Shown piece after piece: positions 1-13,204 of a stretch of DNA of 64,000 nucleotides (its first letter is position 1; each line of letters starts with the position of its first letter). The notes under the pieces were generated by a model that saw only the letters and a program-made list of their open reading frames with translations, did no database searches and was not told the DNA's origin. The stretch comes from Pyrocephalus nanus (Eukaryota; Chordata; Aves; Passeriformes; Tyrannidae), in assembly GCA_038380795.1 (NCBI GenBank), contig CM076274.1, forward strand, positions 19,438,027 through 19,502,026, given 5' to 3'. The position numbers and the translations under genes are program-made.

Positions 1-814
1 TCACATACTTCCCCTTATTTACCAAAAATACCCACTGAAATTTTTGGCAACAGCAAAAAAAAAAAATCATTTTTCAGTAAAACACTCTTTAAATAAAGAA
101 ATATCAGCAGCTCTGAGCTCCCTGTCAGCCTCCTGCCTCCCTTAGACCTGATTTACCTGCTCATTGCTCACTGCTTCTCCTACAAAAATAGCCACTTCCA
201 AGTTTGTGATGGGATCAGAGGAGGAACATGAGGGATCTGTCAGCCCTCCCTGCACTGCTGAGAACACCTCACAGTGATTGCAGTCAGAGCTGGCACCGGG
301 GAGGCAGTGAGAGCATCCCTGGCTCTGTGATGGCTCCGTGGAAGGAGGGCAGCCCTGTCTGAATTCCCTGCCCTGGAGAAGCGCCTGGGGAAGGAGGAAG
401 GTTCTTTACATCGGCCCAGCTGGAAAACATCCCATTTCAGGGCTGAGGCCAGGCGGGTGGGAAGCAGGGTGGGATGCTGGAGATGGGCAGCTGGAGGCCG
501 TTTCGTGGGAGCTGGTCCTGCCCACGGGGCTGAGCCCATCCTGTCAGGGACGGGAGCGGGCAGCCAGCCCAGCCCCTTGCTGTATCCCTTGGGAAACAGG
601 GATATCCCTGCCCCATCTGCAGCTGGATCACTGCAGGGCTGCACATCCGTGGGCAGGCAGCGGGCAGGGAACACATCTGGGCCCCCCAGAGCCCATCCCG
701 GTGGGATGATGTTGTTGTTGGCGGGGCTGGGGGCTGGCGCTGGGGGTCCTCGGCAGCGGGGGCCCTTTGCAATCGAAAGCTTCCTGCCGGGGACCCTTCA
801 AGGGCAGCCCTTGT

Positions 815-1165
815 AGCAGATCTAATTATACAAACAATTTTGTTCTGCTTCTCCAAATAAACACAGCGAGGTCTGCGGGACACGGCACGATGGGAAATTA
901 GAACGGAGAACACTTGCTAATGGGCTCCTTAGCTGCAGGGGTAAACAGATTATTTGAAAAGGCCCCGGCCCCTCCGACAGATCCACTCGCTCCGCTCCCC
1001 TCTCCTCCCCGCCCCGCGCTCCCCCCGCCGCACCAAATATTAACCAAGCTTGCAATTTAATCAGATCTCTGAACTGTGAAAGGAGACTTCTGGAGATTCG
1101 ATTTCAAGGCTTTTCCCTGTTAAGATTTGCATTGAGAAAATTAGATTAAAATCCTGCATGTGAAA
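815..1165. promoter_or_regulatory. Candidate conserved noncoding island 1
   Basis: AT-rich, repeat-free sequence within GC-rich surroundings. It includes CTAATTATACAAACAATTTTG, CAGATTATTTG and a perfect POU octamer ATTTGCAT at 1,125-1,132. The composition is typical of conserved developmental enhancers, but conservation was not tested. Confidence 0.35.
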
Positions 1166-1416
1166 GGAAAAAGGGTCTGGAGGGGAGGAGCGGCCATGGA
1201 ATGAACTGGGGAGGAGGAGAGGGGGCACGGAGGGGACCCCAAGTCTGGCTGTCAGCAGGTGGAGTCAAGAGGTGACTGGATATGGAACGAGAGAGGGGAT
1301 CCCCTTCCCTCTCCAGTACCCAAAGTCTGGGCCCAGAAACCTCGCACTGCACCCCCTCTATCTGGCTCAGAGATGCTCCAGGTCACCCCACTCAGAAAAG
1401 TGGCTTGTTTTGAGCT

Positions 1417-1485
1417 GGGAATGGGGCTGGGAATGGGGCTGGGAATGGGGCTGGGAATGGGGCTGGGAATGGAGCTGGGAATGGG
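1417..1485. repeat. 12-bp tandem repeat, about 6 copies
   Basis: The unit GCTGGGAATGGG is repeated almost perfectly. Because 12 is a multiple of 3, it leaves open frames on both strands that have no other coding support. Confidence 0.95.
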
Positions 1486-1668
1486 GGACACCACTGGTGT
1501 CCAAAGCTGTGGTGCTGGTGAAATGGGTGCAGTGTGCCATGATCCTCTGCCTGGCACAGCTGCTGGGGGTGTGGGAGCCAAGCTCCAGGCACAGCTTTGC
1601 CCCTTGGCCCCGCTCCTGGTGCAGGGACAGTGTGGCTGATCCGGGGAGATCCCGGCACAGCCCCAGCA

Positions 1669-2173
1669 GCCTCGGCTGGTGTGGGTTTACCTCGGCTGGT
1701 GTGGGTTGTTCATGGCTGGTGTGGGTTGTCCATGGCTGGTGTGGGTTGTCCATGGCTGGTGTGGGTTGTCCATGGTTGGTGTGGGTTGTTCATGGCTGGT
1801 GTGGGTTGTCCATGATTGGTGTGGGTTGTCCATGGTTGGTGTGGGTTGTCCATGATTGGTGTGGGTTGTCCATGATTGGTGTGGGTTGTCCATGGTTGGT
1901 GTGGGTTGTCCATGGTTGGTGTGGGTTGTCCATGGCTGGTGTGGGTTGTTCATGGCTGGTGTGGGTTGTTCATGGCTGGTGTGGGCTGTCCATGGCTGGT
2001 GTGGGTTGTCCATGGTTGGTGTGGGTTGTTCATGGCTGGTGTGGGTTGTTCATGGCTGGTGTGGGCTGTCCATGGCTGGTGAGGGTTGTCCATGGCTGCT
2101 GTGGGTTGTTCATGGCTGGTGTGGGCTGTCCATGGCTGGTGTGGGTTGTTCATGGCTGGTGTGGGTTGTCCAC
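1669..2173. repeat. 20-bp minisatellite, about 25 copies
   Basis: The unit CATGGCTGGTGTGGGTTGTC repeats with period exactly 20 and a few variable positions (GCT/GTT/ATT after CATG; GTC/GTT at the end). Every copy carries GGTGTGGG, a CACCC/KLF-like core. The 60-base superperiod encodes a fake 20-residue repeat in all frames. Confidence 0.97.
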
Positions 2174-2179
2174 AGCTCT

Positions 2180-5100
2180 CCCTCGTGTACACACACTAAT
2201 GGGCTCTATCAACACCCATCACCCCAGGGCGTTAATTGGAGCCAGAGCCCGGTGAGGGCGGCTTGGCAGGAGCTGCTCTTGGCCCAGGCTGTGTTTTCAT
2301 TTCTGCTCCTTGTAATTTAGAATTGTACCAAACCAAGAACTAATTGCAGTGGCTGTCCTGCTCTGCTGGGGGCTCTCCAGGCTCCCCTCCTCTGGGGCTG
2401 GGGGGTCCTGCAGCACTGGAACTGCCACTGGAGCCTCTGTGATGGGAAATCATCCTGTTTGTGTACAAGTTTCCTCAGCCAACTACTCCAATTTTGCCTT
2501 CATTTCAGTCACACTGAGATCTTGAAATTAAATTTTCTTTTCCCCAGATTAAGAACCTCCCTTTGACATTTCAACAATGAAACGTGTTGATTTTGCTCTC
2601 CAAAACCCTTCTCTTTTAAAGCATCCTTCAATCCCACTTTTTAAAAACCAACGCTCCAGAACAAAACAAATGTTTCCCTGCAAGTGAAATGTAACATTTC
2701 ATTAAACCTGGATCAATTCCTTTGTCACTTTTTGATTTCCCAAGCCCAAGGCTCTCCAAGTGGCAGCTCTGGCTGAGCCCCTTTGCCCTGGCTGAAGAAT
2801 CCCAGGGTGGGAAGAGCTGGCAGCAAAAGGTGTTGAGCACCTTAGGGAATGTGGCTTCCCATGGAAGAGCCTGGATGCAGACTGGGAAGGCAAACCCCAG
2901 GCAGTTTGGTTTGCTGAGGAAAGATAAAGTTGCACACTGAAATCACAGATCCACCTGAGTGTGAGTGAAGTGGGACCCCAGCACAGGGTCCCTGAGGCAC
3001 CTGCTGGCACAGCAGCATCCTGAGTGAGATGGGCACCGGCTCTGAGGAGGCATTGCAGTGGCTCAGCACCAGGAGGACGATGCAGGTGAGGATTTGGGTG
3101 GCACCAGGACCCTCTGGCTGCCTCCCCTCACTGCTCAGGCCACCCATGTTTAAAGTTTTAAACCTCTTAGAATATTAATACATATTTTTCCTTCAGTTCT
3201 TGCCTTTTATTGCAGCAAATTCATCTTCTCTTATCCATTCCACAGTGCCTGGGGTGATCCTGGTGACGCTGCTCCGGTGCCGTGCCCGTGCTGGGCAGCG
3301 GTGACTCCTGCTGCCAGGGGCACCCTCCGTGTCCCCAGAGGGAGCTGAGCCAAAGAAGTCGCTCCTCAGGGAGAAAGAAGCCAAAGGAACAATGTTCCCA
3401 GAAGTCTGGGGGGCAGCAGCATTGTTGATTAGGGGACTGCACCTTCTCCTCCGCCCCAAAGCCCCTGTTTTCAGCTTGCAGCCCCCCTCAATCCCACTCC
3501 CATCTGCAGCCCCCCTCCAGTTCTGCCCCATCACCTCCCCATGAAAGAGGTGCCACTGCCCTTGGGCTGCCAGCCCTCCTGCCCAGGGGGATCCCTCTGC
3601 CACAGCCCCTGGAGGAGCTGCCTCGCTGCTCCTGTCCTGGCAGGGCAGGGACAGCCCCAGCTTCGAGTGCCCCCTGAGTCACCCCCTGTCCCGTCCCCCA
3701 TGCCCAGGTGTCAGCTGCAGGGAAACAGAGGGTGGGTACCACCACCCTGGCACTGCCCCCTCCCCACATGCCCTGGGGTGATTCTCATGCCCAGGATGGC
3801 TCTGGTCCCATCGACAGTCCTGCAGCAAACCGCTGCCTGAAGGCACCCGGGGGACACAGGGCTCAGCAAAATTCAGTGTGAAAGGAAAAGAAAAAGGGGG
3901 AAAAGGGGCTGAGGGAGGGAAATAGGAGCTAGTAAAGGAACCCCAATGTGCTGGACGCTCCGGGCAGGCACTGGACCCTCTGCATCTGGGGCGATTGAAT
4001 CCCAGAGCAGAGTGGTTTCCTCTCCACCTCACCGGGGAGCAGCTTTTATGTTCCACTGAAAAGGTATCCTGCTCAGACAGGCGGAGGCATAATGGGAGAG
4101 ATCCATTAACCAGGAGGAAACGAGGGCATGTTAAACATGAAATATTCATGGGGGCTCTCACCAGCTTGTTAATGCATTTGTGTTTGCAAAATACCTCTGG
4201 CTGGGGAGCTGGGGAGGGAGGGGGGCACGCAGCAGGTCGGGGGACCCTGGGCACGGAGCGGGCAGGAGGAGGCTGCAGAAAGGGAGGCTGGAGCAGGGAC
4301 AAAGGCAATTTGTACCTGGGAGGAAAATGGTTTGGTCATGAAAGACCTGCTCGATATTGCAGAGGAAAATAAGGGCAGCTCCCAGCTTCTCCTCAGTGCA
4401 TCCCAGCCCTGCCATGGGGATCTCCAGTGTGGGGGTGTCCTGTATCCAGCACGAGCACCGTGCTCTGGGGGGCTGCCTCCACTTCCACAGGGTTTCATGG
4501 CCAGCAGCATCCCTGTGCACCCCTGAGCCCCTGGAGGCTTCCCAACATTCCTCCAGCTTCACATTACAGGGACCTCATCCCACAAAACTCCCTACCATGC
4601 ATTTACTGGGACATTAGGAGATAGCATCAGTAATTAAAAATAAACTGCAGTTGTCAAAGCGGGCGGGCCCTGAGCGGGAGGTGATGGATGACCCCGGCTG
4701 GGGGACGGGACTCGCTAAGCCACAGATTTCATTAACTCACAGTGGGTCTCCCAGTCACTTACTGTAAATTAGGGAAGCTCAATTGTATTATCCCTGCTAT
4801 TGTTGTTACTGTTCTGTAACACAGTCTCGTGGGTGAGTGCCACCAGACCTGCACTCCTCCATCTCCTGGGCAGAGGTGCAGCAGAGCATCCTCCCAGCCA
4901 GGACAGGTCCCAGCAGTGCCAGCCCCTGCATGTCTGAGCACCAGGGAAGACCATGGGTTGGGAATTTGCCTCTTCCCACCTTGGGCAGATTCTCCAGGGC
5001 TCAGACTACAGCTGTAGATCCTTTCCTTGTTCCTTGTGTTGCCATCCTCCTATCCCATCTCACCAGTGCCAACACTCAGCAAAGCTCCCTGGAGGGCTCT

Positions 5101-8100
5101 GTCCCCGTCATGACAGGCTGCCCACCCCTCTTGCCACACATTTTGGTGACTGCTCAGAAGTCAGGACAGTCCCAGTGTCCCCTGAGGCTCCACTGTGGGG
5201 AGAGGAGCTGGCTGAAGGGGATCAGGGAGGAGGGAGCCAGAGTGCTCTTCCCAGAGCAGAGTCCCAGAATGGAGCAACAGCAGGTGAGAAAGGCAAAAGA
5301 AAGAGAGAAAACTGGTGAAGAAAAGTTGCAATGGTTGTTATTTTTCCCTCCTAATTAGTGAAAGCAGGTTTGGGAGAAAGGAGCAGGAGCAGGAAAGAGA
5401 GAAGGAATAAAGTGGCTTTGTCACAGATGTCACTGAAACTGGCTGGTGACTCGAGTGATATCCCATGGACCTGGCCTGGGAGGAGTGGAAAATTCACCAT
5501 GGAATAGAGCTGTGAAAATGCTGGTCGTGCCACTGTAAAAGCCTCTCACTCAGAGGAAGAGGCTGAGGAGGTCGAGGATCCCAGAGGGGAGCAGGGAGCC
5601 TGGAGGTTCCCTGGCCAGCAACGAGGACCAACAGACCAGGTGACAAACCCTTCACAGAGACAACTTCTCAAACCTTGAGACCTGGAGATGGGACCAAAGT
5701 GTAAAGGGGAAAATGTTGATACAGATCAGGTTTATGCTGTGCAAATACATCCTTACACTGGTATTTGGGAAATGCAATCACGGCCAAGGAGGGATTAGCA
5801 GCAGGTTCAAAGGCAGCTGAAGCTGAATAATTTAGCAGAAATTGTTTGTGCAGCACCTGCCTGGCTCAGCGGGTGCCTTTGTTCCCTGGCCCTGTGTGAG
5901 TGAGAGTCCATGGGAGCCCAGTGCCACGCACCAGAAGCATTTCCCAGGCTGGTGCTGGGGTTCATTCTGCCAAAACCCAACTGGAATAAAAGCCAGAGGA
6001 ATGAAAATAGCCTGTGGGGTCCTGCAGGGCAGAGAGCAGCCCCTCTCCCAGAGTGGGACACCGAGTCTCCAGCCGTGCTGCAGCTCCAGCTGCCTGTAGG
6101 GCTCATGGAGACCCCAAATCCAGCCCCAAGTGTCTCCAGACAAGCTGAGGGCTCCTTGGGAAGCCCATCCCCAACCACTGCTCATGAGCCTGGCCCTTTT
6201 CTTCAGACACAGCCACATGCTTGGCCCGACACGAAGTTCTGGGCTATTAATCGGCCTCCCCATTGCAAACCTCCCAGGGCTTTGCTTTGGGAAGTGAGCT
6301 GATTATTCCAGAGTGATGTTCAGGGTCAGCAGCCGAGCTCCTTCCTGCAGACAGTGACTCCAGCCAGCTCCTGCTCGCTCTGTGACCTCACTCCCAGGGG
6401 CAGGACGGGCTCGTCCTTGGGGCTCTGACATCACCAGGCTGGTTTATCCCTGCACCACCCTGTGCAGCTCCCCACAGCACAGATGAAACTTGCTGGAATA
6501 TTTGTTTAAAATTTCTCTTCCTTTTTGATTCTGAATTTCAGGGCAATGAACTCAGGAGCTGCTTGGAGCAGCCCCCAGTTAAAGGCATTAACAGTGATGG
6601 GGGAGAGGGTAGGGAGCTGCAGGCAGAGCAGGAGGGGAGGGATGGCTCACTGTGCACTCCAAAAGTGGAAGTGCTCTGGCCAGGACAGAGCTGCTCATGG
6701 GTGTGCTGTGGTTTGGAGGTGTCAGGGACGTGCCAAAAGCCTCTGGGCCATCCCTAAGCTTGAGCCCCTGCTGACCCACAGGGGCTGAAGCCCTCAGAGC
6801 ACTCCAGTGTCCCTGTCCAGCCCAAGGCATGTCCCAGTCCCTCCTCTGTGAGAAGCACCACCCCGAGACCTGGGGTGCCCAGACACCTCCAGCTGGACCT
6901 CAGATGGGGCTCACTGGGCAGAGCAGCTCCAGATGTGCCCTCAGAGCTCAGCCCGAGCCCTCACAGGCCCAGTTATTTACTGCAGGGTTTATACTTTATT
7001 CTTCTTTCTTTTCCTTCTTTTTCTTTTCTTCCACTGGCATTAAGAGCCTAAAAATAGCTGTGTTTCCCAGCGCAGCCGGCGATGCAAAAGCAGGTTACAG
7101 GAGCTGCACAACAGCAGCCAGCTCGTTTGCTCTGAAATCCAATTTGTTAAGGCATTAGTCCCTCGCTCTCCCTCTCCTCCCTCTCCTCCTCATCACAGCC
7201 AGCCCAGGCTCTCCCACGGCCATGGCCACAGCTGGGGGGTCATGGCATTGGGGTTGGGGCTGAGGGGAGGGACAGCCACAGTCAGGGCCCTGGCACACCC
7301 ACCCACGGGCACCCTGGGCACAGGGAACCTCACTGCTGGCTGTGCCACATCAGCTCCAGCAGAGCTCATCCCTCAGCCTCTGGGGAAGGGGATGGATGGA
7401 AAAGGCTCCCGGGGCTGCAGCGGGAAGGGCAGTGGTGGTTCCTGGCCAGGGCAGAGCAGGGGTTCCTGCCAGCCCCAGCTGGGGGCACCAGGAGGGAATG
7501 GCTCCAAGGAAATGACCCTGTGGCTGGGCAGAGGGCAGCTGGATCCTCCAGGGAATGGCTGAGGCTGTGGACGGGACTGGCTGTGTGCTCTGACCACAGG
7601 TCGCTCCAGACCACTGGGATCCTTCATGAATTATGAGCCGCTATCGATCCCCTCTGCCCGTAAACACGGAGTGACCTTTATTAAAAATACACCAAAAACT
7701 CACTTAGGAAAACTGGCTGACTTCTCACTGCCAGCAGATTTACACAGAAAGCTGCCCTGTCCCACAGCAGCCGGAAATGTTTGGATGAGGCAGGAGAAGG
7801 GAGCAAGGCTCCGGCACTGCATCCCTGCCAGCTCCTGCTCCAGCTCCTGCAACCACCTGCACCCTCACCTGGCAGGGCTGCCTGCCCAGGCACCCACCAC
7901 CACACCATCAGGCACCCACCACCACCCTGCTGGACCCCCTGAGGCAGGGGTGAAGGTGTCTGCCCTGGGGGAAACCGCAGGACACAAGATATTGGTCCCT
8001 GAGGGATGCAGTTATTTGGGACGGGAGAGGGGCAGTGTAAATCTGGGAATTTGCCAGGAGCTGCCTGTCACTGGTCAGGTCTCTTGGGACTTTGAACAAT

Positions 8101-8340
8101 TAATTATCTGCTGTACAATGGCACGATCATTCCCCCTGGCCAAGGTTAAACATCCCAGGGCTGCAGAACAGCCTTCGTGCTGGCTCGACATAAACCCCAC
8201 ACGTTCCCTGGGGAATGCTGCTGCTCCTGGTGCTTTGTGCATGGATTAAAGGCAACAGCTGTGGCTCAGAACTGGAAGGAGATGAAGAGCTCTTCACCCC
8301 TCAGCTGCCATTTGAGCTGTGAGTGACCCCTTGGACCCTC
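2180..8340. other. Gene-free stretch
   Basis: No supported exon, RNA gene or clear transposon. AT-rich islands at 4,060-4,200 (CATGTTAAACATGAAATATT, TTGTTAATGCATTTG), 4,600-4,830 and 7,625-7,720 may be regulatory. Short ORFs here show no recognisable domain. Confidence 0.5.
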
Positions 8341-8344
8341 CTGT

Positions 8345-8560
8345 TGGTAGATTGTTCCAGACCCACACGGATCGTCAAGTCCAGCCCCTGCACAGGACAG
8401 CTCCAAAATCCCACCACGTGCCTGAGAGTGTTGTCCAAATGCTCCATGAACTCTTGGGGCCATGACCACTTCCCTGGGGAGCCTGTACCTGTGTCTGACC
8501 ACTCTCTGGGTGCAGAACCTGCCGTGCTGCTCAGGGACAGACCTGGAGGGCTCCAGCCAG
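8345..8560 (-). mobile_element. CR1 LINE fragment (minus)
   Basis: The stretch ACTTCCCTGGGGAGCCTGTA, followed by CACTCTCTGGGTGCAGAACCT, matches the inverted CR1 3' region (CCTGTTCCAGTG...AAGAACCTTC), and GATCGTCAAGTCCAGCCCC is the usual inverted tail. Old and diverged. Confidence 0.7.
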
Positions 8561-8667
8561 CCAAGCATCTGTGCCAGGGAGGTTCCCCATGAGCCAGCAA
8601 GTGCACAAAATTCACAAGTGGATCTAACATGAGATTTAATTAATTTATAAATGGAGACACACGGCAC

Positions 8668-8725
8668 CCCAGCTCAATGATCTTGGAGGTCTTTTCCAAT
8701 CAAAATGATTCTGTAATGCTGTGAT
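8668..8725 (+). mobile_element. CR1 LINE 3' tail (plus)
   Basis: GATCTTGGAGGTCTTTTCCA...TGATTCTGTAATGCTGTGAT is the CR1 3' end with its short terminal repeats. It is in opposite orientation to the fragment just before it, so two insertions lie close together. Confidence 0.8.
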
Positions 8726-10654
8726 CCTACCTGGAGCATCCTTAGGAGCTCCTAGCATCCTGTCTCAGGAGCAGGAACCAGTCCCACAAACTGACCTGCA
8801 GGTTTCCCCTATCCTTTTTTGTAATTCGTTTTTCTAGACATCAGTGAGAAGCTGGGCCTGAGGACTTGTGGGGTTTTTTTCAGACATACAAATAAAAACC
8901 AAAAGGTAAATGTGTGCGTGGGTTTAATGATCAATCAGTCACTCAATTTGCACTTGTTTTTTACCCAGTGCTGAGGAGAGCTGAGCGTAATAAATATGTA
9001 CAGAAATGGAAATGATGGATTTGTTCCCAAACCAGCCTAGGTGTTTGGGAGCTGTGGATACCCAGGGCTGTGTTTGCTCCTCACCTCCATGACCTGTGCT
9101 GTGCTGGGATCCAAACCAGGATCACAGAGGGACGGGATTTGCATTTTGAGCAAATTTTCCAACTTTGCAAGTCGATTGTGCTCAGCTTCCTGCAGACGGC
9201 TCTCAGCAGAGCGGCTGGGAGGGGAGACAAAAACACCCTTTTCTCTAGAACCCTCCAAATGTTCCATTTTGGAGCAGCCACAGCAGATGATGGAAGAGAA
9301 CAGACTCTCCAATCAGTGCTGGGGCAGGAGGGCTGGGAGTGAGCGGATGCCACATGGAATGGGATGTGCAGTGGGATTAGATAAACTCCCCAGCTTGTTT
9401 GGGCCCATTATGGCACATTATTCATCAAAGCACTTGGTTGAAATCAGCCAGCTCCAGGGCTCGTTAATTTGCTCTGTTTCAGAAAAACCTCAGGCTTTGG
9501 GGGAAGAAGTGCCCAAAATAGCTGTTGAACAGGCTGAGCCAAGTGGTCCTTGAGTGGAGCCCACCCTCCCGGGGTACTGCCTCACTCACACCCCCTGGCA
9601 ATTCAGGAACAGGTCCTCTGAGCCGAGATGGGAGAGGGGGAGCTGGAGAACACACTGCCTTGTGACAACATTTGGGATGTTTTCCTGGATGGCAATTAGG
9701 GGTGTCTATAAGCACACTTGCAGTGGCTGCACACTGGACAGGGATGATTTCCCAGAGAGGGAGGGCAGGCAGCAGGTGAAGATCCTCCCTCACCTGACCC
9801 ACAGATCCTCCTGCTGCTGTGCAGGGCAGTCTGCCATGGCTGGAGGGCTTTAGCCAGTTGCCCACCACCCCTCCACCCCTGGGAGCAGATAAGCCCCCTT
9901 GGGGATCCCAGCAAAGCACCCAGACACTCAGAGCCCTCCCTGAGCTCAGCCCCAAATCCAGGTTTGTGAAGTGGGGACAGATCCTGTGTTTTCCAGTCAG
10001 AGTTCCTGGCAGCACATGCCAGCTGGAGACATCATTAAGCCCCCGTGTGAACCTCTCCCATCCCTCCTTGGCTCACCAGGGCTGATTCCACTGGTCAGGA
10101 ATCCCCAGTCTTTGCATCACCACCGTGAGAAATCTGGTTTTGTCTTGGCATTCTCTCAGCCCAGGGATGCTCCAGTGCCACAATGTCCCTGTGCCACCAC
10201 CACAGAGACAAGGGGTCCCAGATTTAATGCCACAGGTTTGGATACCTCTGCTTGTGAACTCACTGCAGACCTATTTCAGTCACGACCTTCGGGATGAACT
10301 GGGGCTGGGACTGCACGGGAACCGTGTGGGCTCTGAGCCAGCCCCTTCAGGTCTTGGCAGTGCCTTCATCCACTTTTTTGGAGGTATTTGTCTGTGCTGT
10401 GAGTGTGGGCAAGGCTGTGGCAGGGAGTGTGGCCAGCCTGCACCTCCTGTGCCATCGTCCTGCTCCCCTGGCAGCTCCGGCAGCTCCGGGGGCCGCGGGA
10501 CGTGCCTGGAGCGGCGGCTGTGGGATGGAGCCCCTGATCTGGTTTCAATAAAATCAGCAGATTGTTTCATGGCTGGATGGGAAAGTTGTGAGGCTGCAGG
10601 ATTTGCTCCTCTGGCAGCTGGATCCTGTTTGTCCATCGCAGCAGCTCCCACCCC

Positions 10655-10800
10655 ACCTCTCCAGAACAGGCTTCCCAGAGAGGGGCTCGATGTCCTGAGC
10701 CTGCCAGGGTTTCTGAGGTGTTTGGACAGTGCCCTCAAGGTGCTTCAGCTTTTGGTCAGCCCTGAGGGAGTCAGATAGTTGGAACAGATGAAGTTTATAA
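10655..10800 (+). mobile_element. CR1 LINE 3' fragment (plus)
   Basis: CTTCCCAGAGAGGGGCTCGA followed by CAGCTTTTGGTCAGCCCTGA and GTCAGATAGTTGGAACAGATGA matches an avian CR1 subfamily 3' end in which the second half reads 'ctTTTGGTCAGCCCTGA'. Confidence 0.7.
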
Positions 10801-10814
10801 GTCACTCACTGCTG

Positions 10815-10917
10815 AAAAAATATTCTATTTTATTCTTATTCTATTCTTATTCTGGTCTGTTCCATTGCACTCTACTCTACCTTATTCCATTCCATGCCAT
10901 CCCACTCCATTCCCCTC
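10815..10917. repeat. Degenerate pentamer (ATTCT/ATTCC) simple repeat
   Basis: Imperfect TATTC, CATTC and CACTC pentamers follow a CR1 3' end directly. This is consistent with expansion of the short repeat that normally ends CR1 elements. Confidence 0.75.
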
Positions 10918-12334
10918 TCAGTGTCTGTGCTGCTCAGAGCAGGTGGAGGCAGCCAAACACTTCAAAGTCTTGGAGAGTTTTCTAGATTTTCTCTGCACCT
11001 TTAAATTCCAAAAGCACTGTGATTTCTAAGGCAAAAGCCAAGCCTTTAAAGCTGTAAACAGATGGTTTTCCTCTTCCTATATAAGAGCAATCTTAAAAAA
11101 CACTAAAGATTTAACAACCTTATTGTTTTTTTAAGTACTTTGTGAAGTAAGACCATTCCAGGGGGCTGTCAGGCAAAGTGATAATGGGAGGACATATCCA
11201 GCCTCCCCGGGTGCCAGCCTGGCCTTCCTCCCTCGCCTGCCTCTGTTACAGTGCCCAGACTGGCCCAACAGGAATTTCTGCTCTGTATTTTAGTGAACTT
11301 GAGGCAGTAAAGGAGTAAATGTACAAAGAAAGAGGCTTGGTGCAGTGTAACCCCTTCACTTACAGCCCCTTTATCTCTCGAATTCTGGCAGGGGCAGAGG
11401 CACTGACTCACTCCCAGCGCCTCCATCCCGCAGTGAATCCCAGACCCGAGCCTGCACTCTCAGCGTTCTGTTCCTGCCAGGACAGAAAAAGCTCCGAGCA
11501 GGACAGAGCAGCTGTGTTTCGAGCCCCATCAGCTAAATTTCGATGAAATCATTTTGATAAATTGTTTAGGAAGGGAAAAAAGGCCCATTAACTGTACGTT
11601 TGCTGTTAATTAATAGCCTGCCTCTTTCCTCCTCTGGCACAGCACCTCCAAGCTGCCTCAGGCTGGCTCTGAGCGCAGCACCCTCGGGGGCACAGGGAGG
11701 TGGGTGCTGGGGGGGATCCGAGCAGGGATCTGCAGGGGTGTGACCTGGCTGCTCCCAGCTTCACACCCTGCTCCACAGACCGTGCAGGAGGAGTGGGAAA
11801 AGCAAACAGCTCCATTCTTCTCCCAGAGCTGTGCAGGGCTGCTCTGTGCCGGTCCCTGGGCAGCCCCTGGGCGCTGTGCAGTGCCAGCAGGGCAGGCAAG
11901 CAGCTCCACAGTTCCTCAGCTTTATTGTTTTTAATACATTCTCTTGTCATGTATTTATTTTCTGTCCATATCTCGTATATATCTGTGGAATGTTACTGGA
12001 GAGGAATGTTGGCCCCTGTTCCCCAGCACTCAGACGCCGGAGCTGCAGGGGGGCAGGGAGAGGGCAGTGCCCAGAGCCTCGGGGTGCCCGCAGGTCCTGG
12101 CCAGGACCTGAACCAGCCACGCACACTGCAGGGAGCTGGGATGGGGGACAGTCCTGATAAACCCTTTTCATTCACGACGATTATGTCAGTGTGCCCACAG
12201 GGTGTCGAAACACAGGGAGAGGAGGGAGCAGTGGCTCCTCTCAGACCCTCTGGTCCCACACACCCTCCGGCAGCACAGCAGGGGGACATCTGCAGTGTCC
12301 CTGTCCCCAGCCCTCAGCAGCTCAGGCAGGGCTT

Positions 12335-12588
12335 TGGCAAAGAGCTTCAGGCTGGGAGAGCTGGGGTGTCCAGCCTGGAGAGCAGAAGGGAGACCTCACA
12401 TTCCCTTCCAGAACATACGGGGGCTCCAAGAGAGCTGGAGAGGGGGTTTGGCTTCCCGCTGCCAGGGGGATATTAGATGGGATATTGGGAAGGAGATCTT
12501 CCCTGGGAGGGTGGGCAGGCCCTGGCACAGGCTGCCCAGAGAAGCTGTGGCTGCCCCTGGATCCCTGGAAGTGTTCAGGGTTGTGCCA
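12335..12588 (+). mobile_element. CR1 LINE fragment (plus), 3' truncated
   Basis: It shows the CR1 order GCCTGGAGAGCAGAAGG, CAAGAGAGCTGGAGAGGG, GGCACAGGCTGCCCAGAGAA and CTGGATCCCTGGAAGTGTTC, then stops before the usual terminal repeat. Confidence 0.85.
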
Positions 12589-12639
12589 CTTGCTTCACTC
12601 TGTGGCTGGAGAGAAGAGCCCTGGTAACATTTGGTCCAA

Positions 12640-12860
12640 ATTAATGCTGGTTTGTTTTGACATGCAAATAGCTTTTCATCAGAGGGGGAAAGGTGGAAAT
12701 AGACACTACTTAGTTCCTACAGTCTAATTTTTTTAATGAACCAGGCATCTGTGGGTTTTTTTAATATGTATTTCTTTTAATAGGGCGAGTAACTTTTGTG
12801 TGGGCTGAATTAGATCTAAATGAAAGCAAACAAGGCCTAATTAGAAACTGGTTCCCTTTT
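12640..12860. promoter_or_regulatory. Candidate conserved noncoding island 2
   Basis: AT-rich block with a perfect octamer ATGCAAAT at 12,662-12,669, several TTTAAT sites and CCTAATTAG near 12,836-12,844. It starts just after a CR1 fragment. Regulatory role inferred from composition only. Confidence 0.35.
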
Positions 12861-13204
12861 CTCTGGTTTCTTCCCCTCTGGAAGGGCAGTGTTATCACCA
12901 CGGAGGGAGGGACGTGCCTGGTGGTGGGGGTCCAGCATTGGGGGAGAGGCAAGGGGGGCAGCAGGAGCTGCCAGCACGGTCCCACATGGGAGTGGACACA
13001 CACTGGGAACCATCCAAGGGCTTTGAGGCTCCTGGAGGAGTGGGATGTGGCCCCTCTCCCCACTGCCATCCCCATGGCACTGTGTGTCCCTGTCCCCACA
13101 CCCACAGACAATCCAGCCACTGGAACCTGCCTCTGCCAAGGGGAAGGAGAAGGGCTGGTTCCCAAAGGCAGCTCCATGTGTGAATCTGGGAAGCTCCCAT
13201 TTGG

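Noticed and set aside
1272..2255. Long plus-strand ORF (about 327 codons)
   Set aside because: It is created by the 12-bp and 20-bp tandem repeats; the 60-base superperiod has no stop, and all other frames show the same repeat peptide. No domain, splice pattern or start context.
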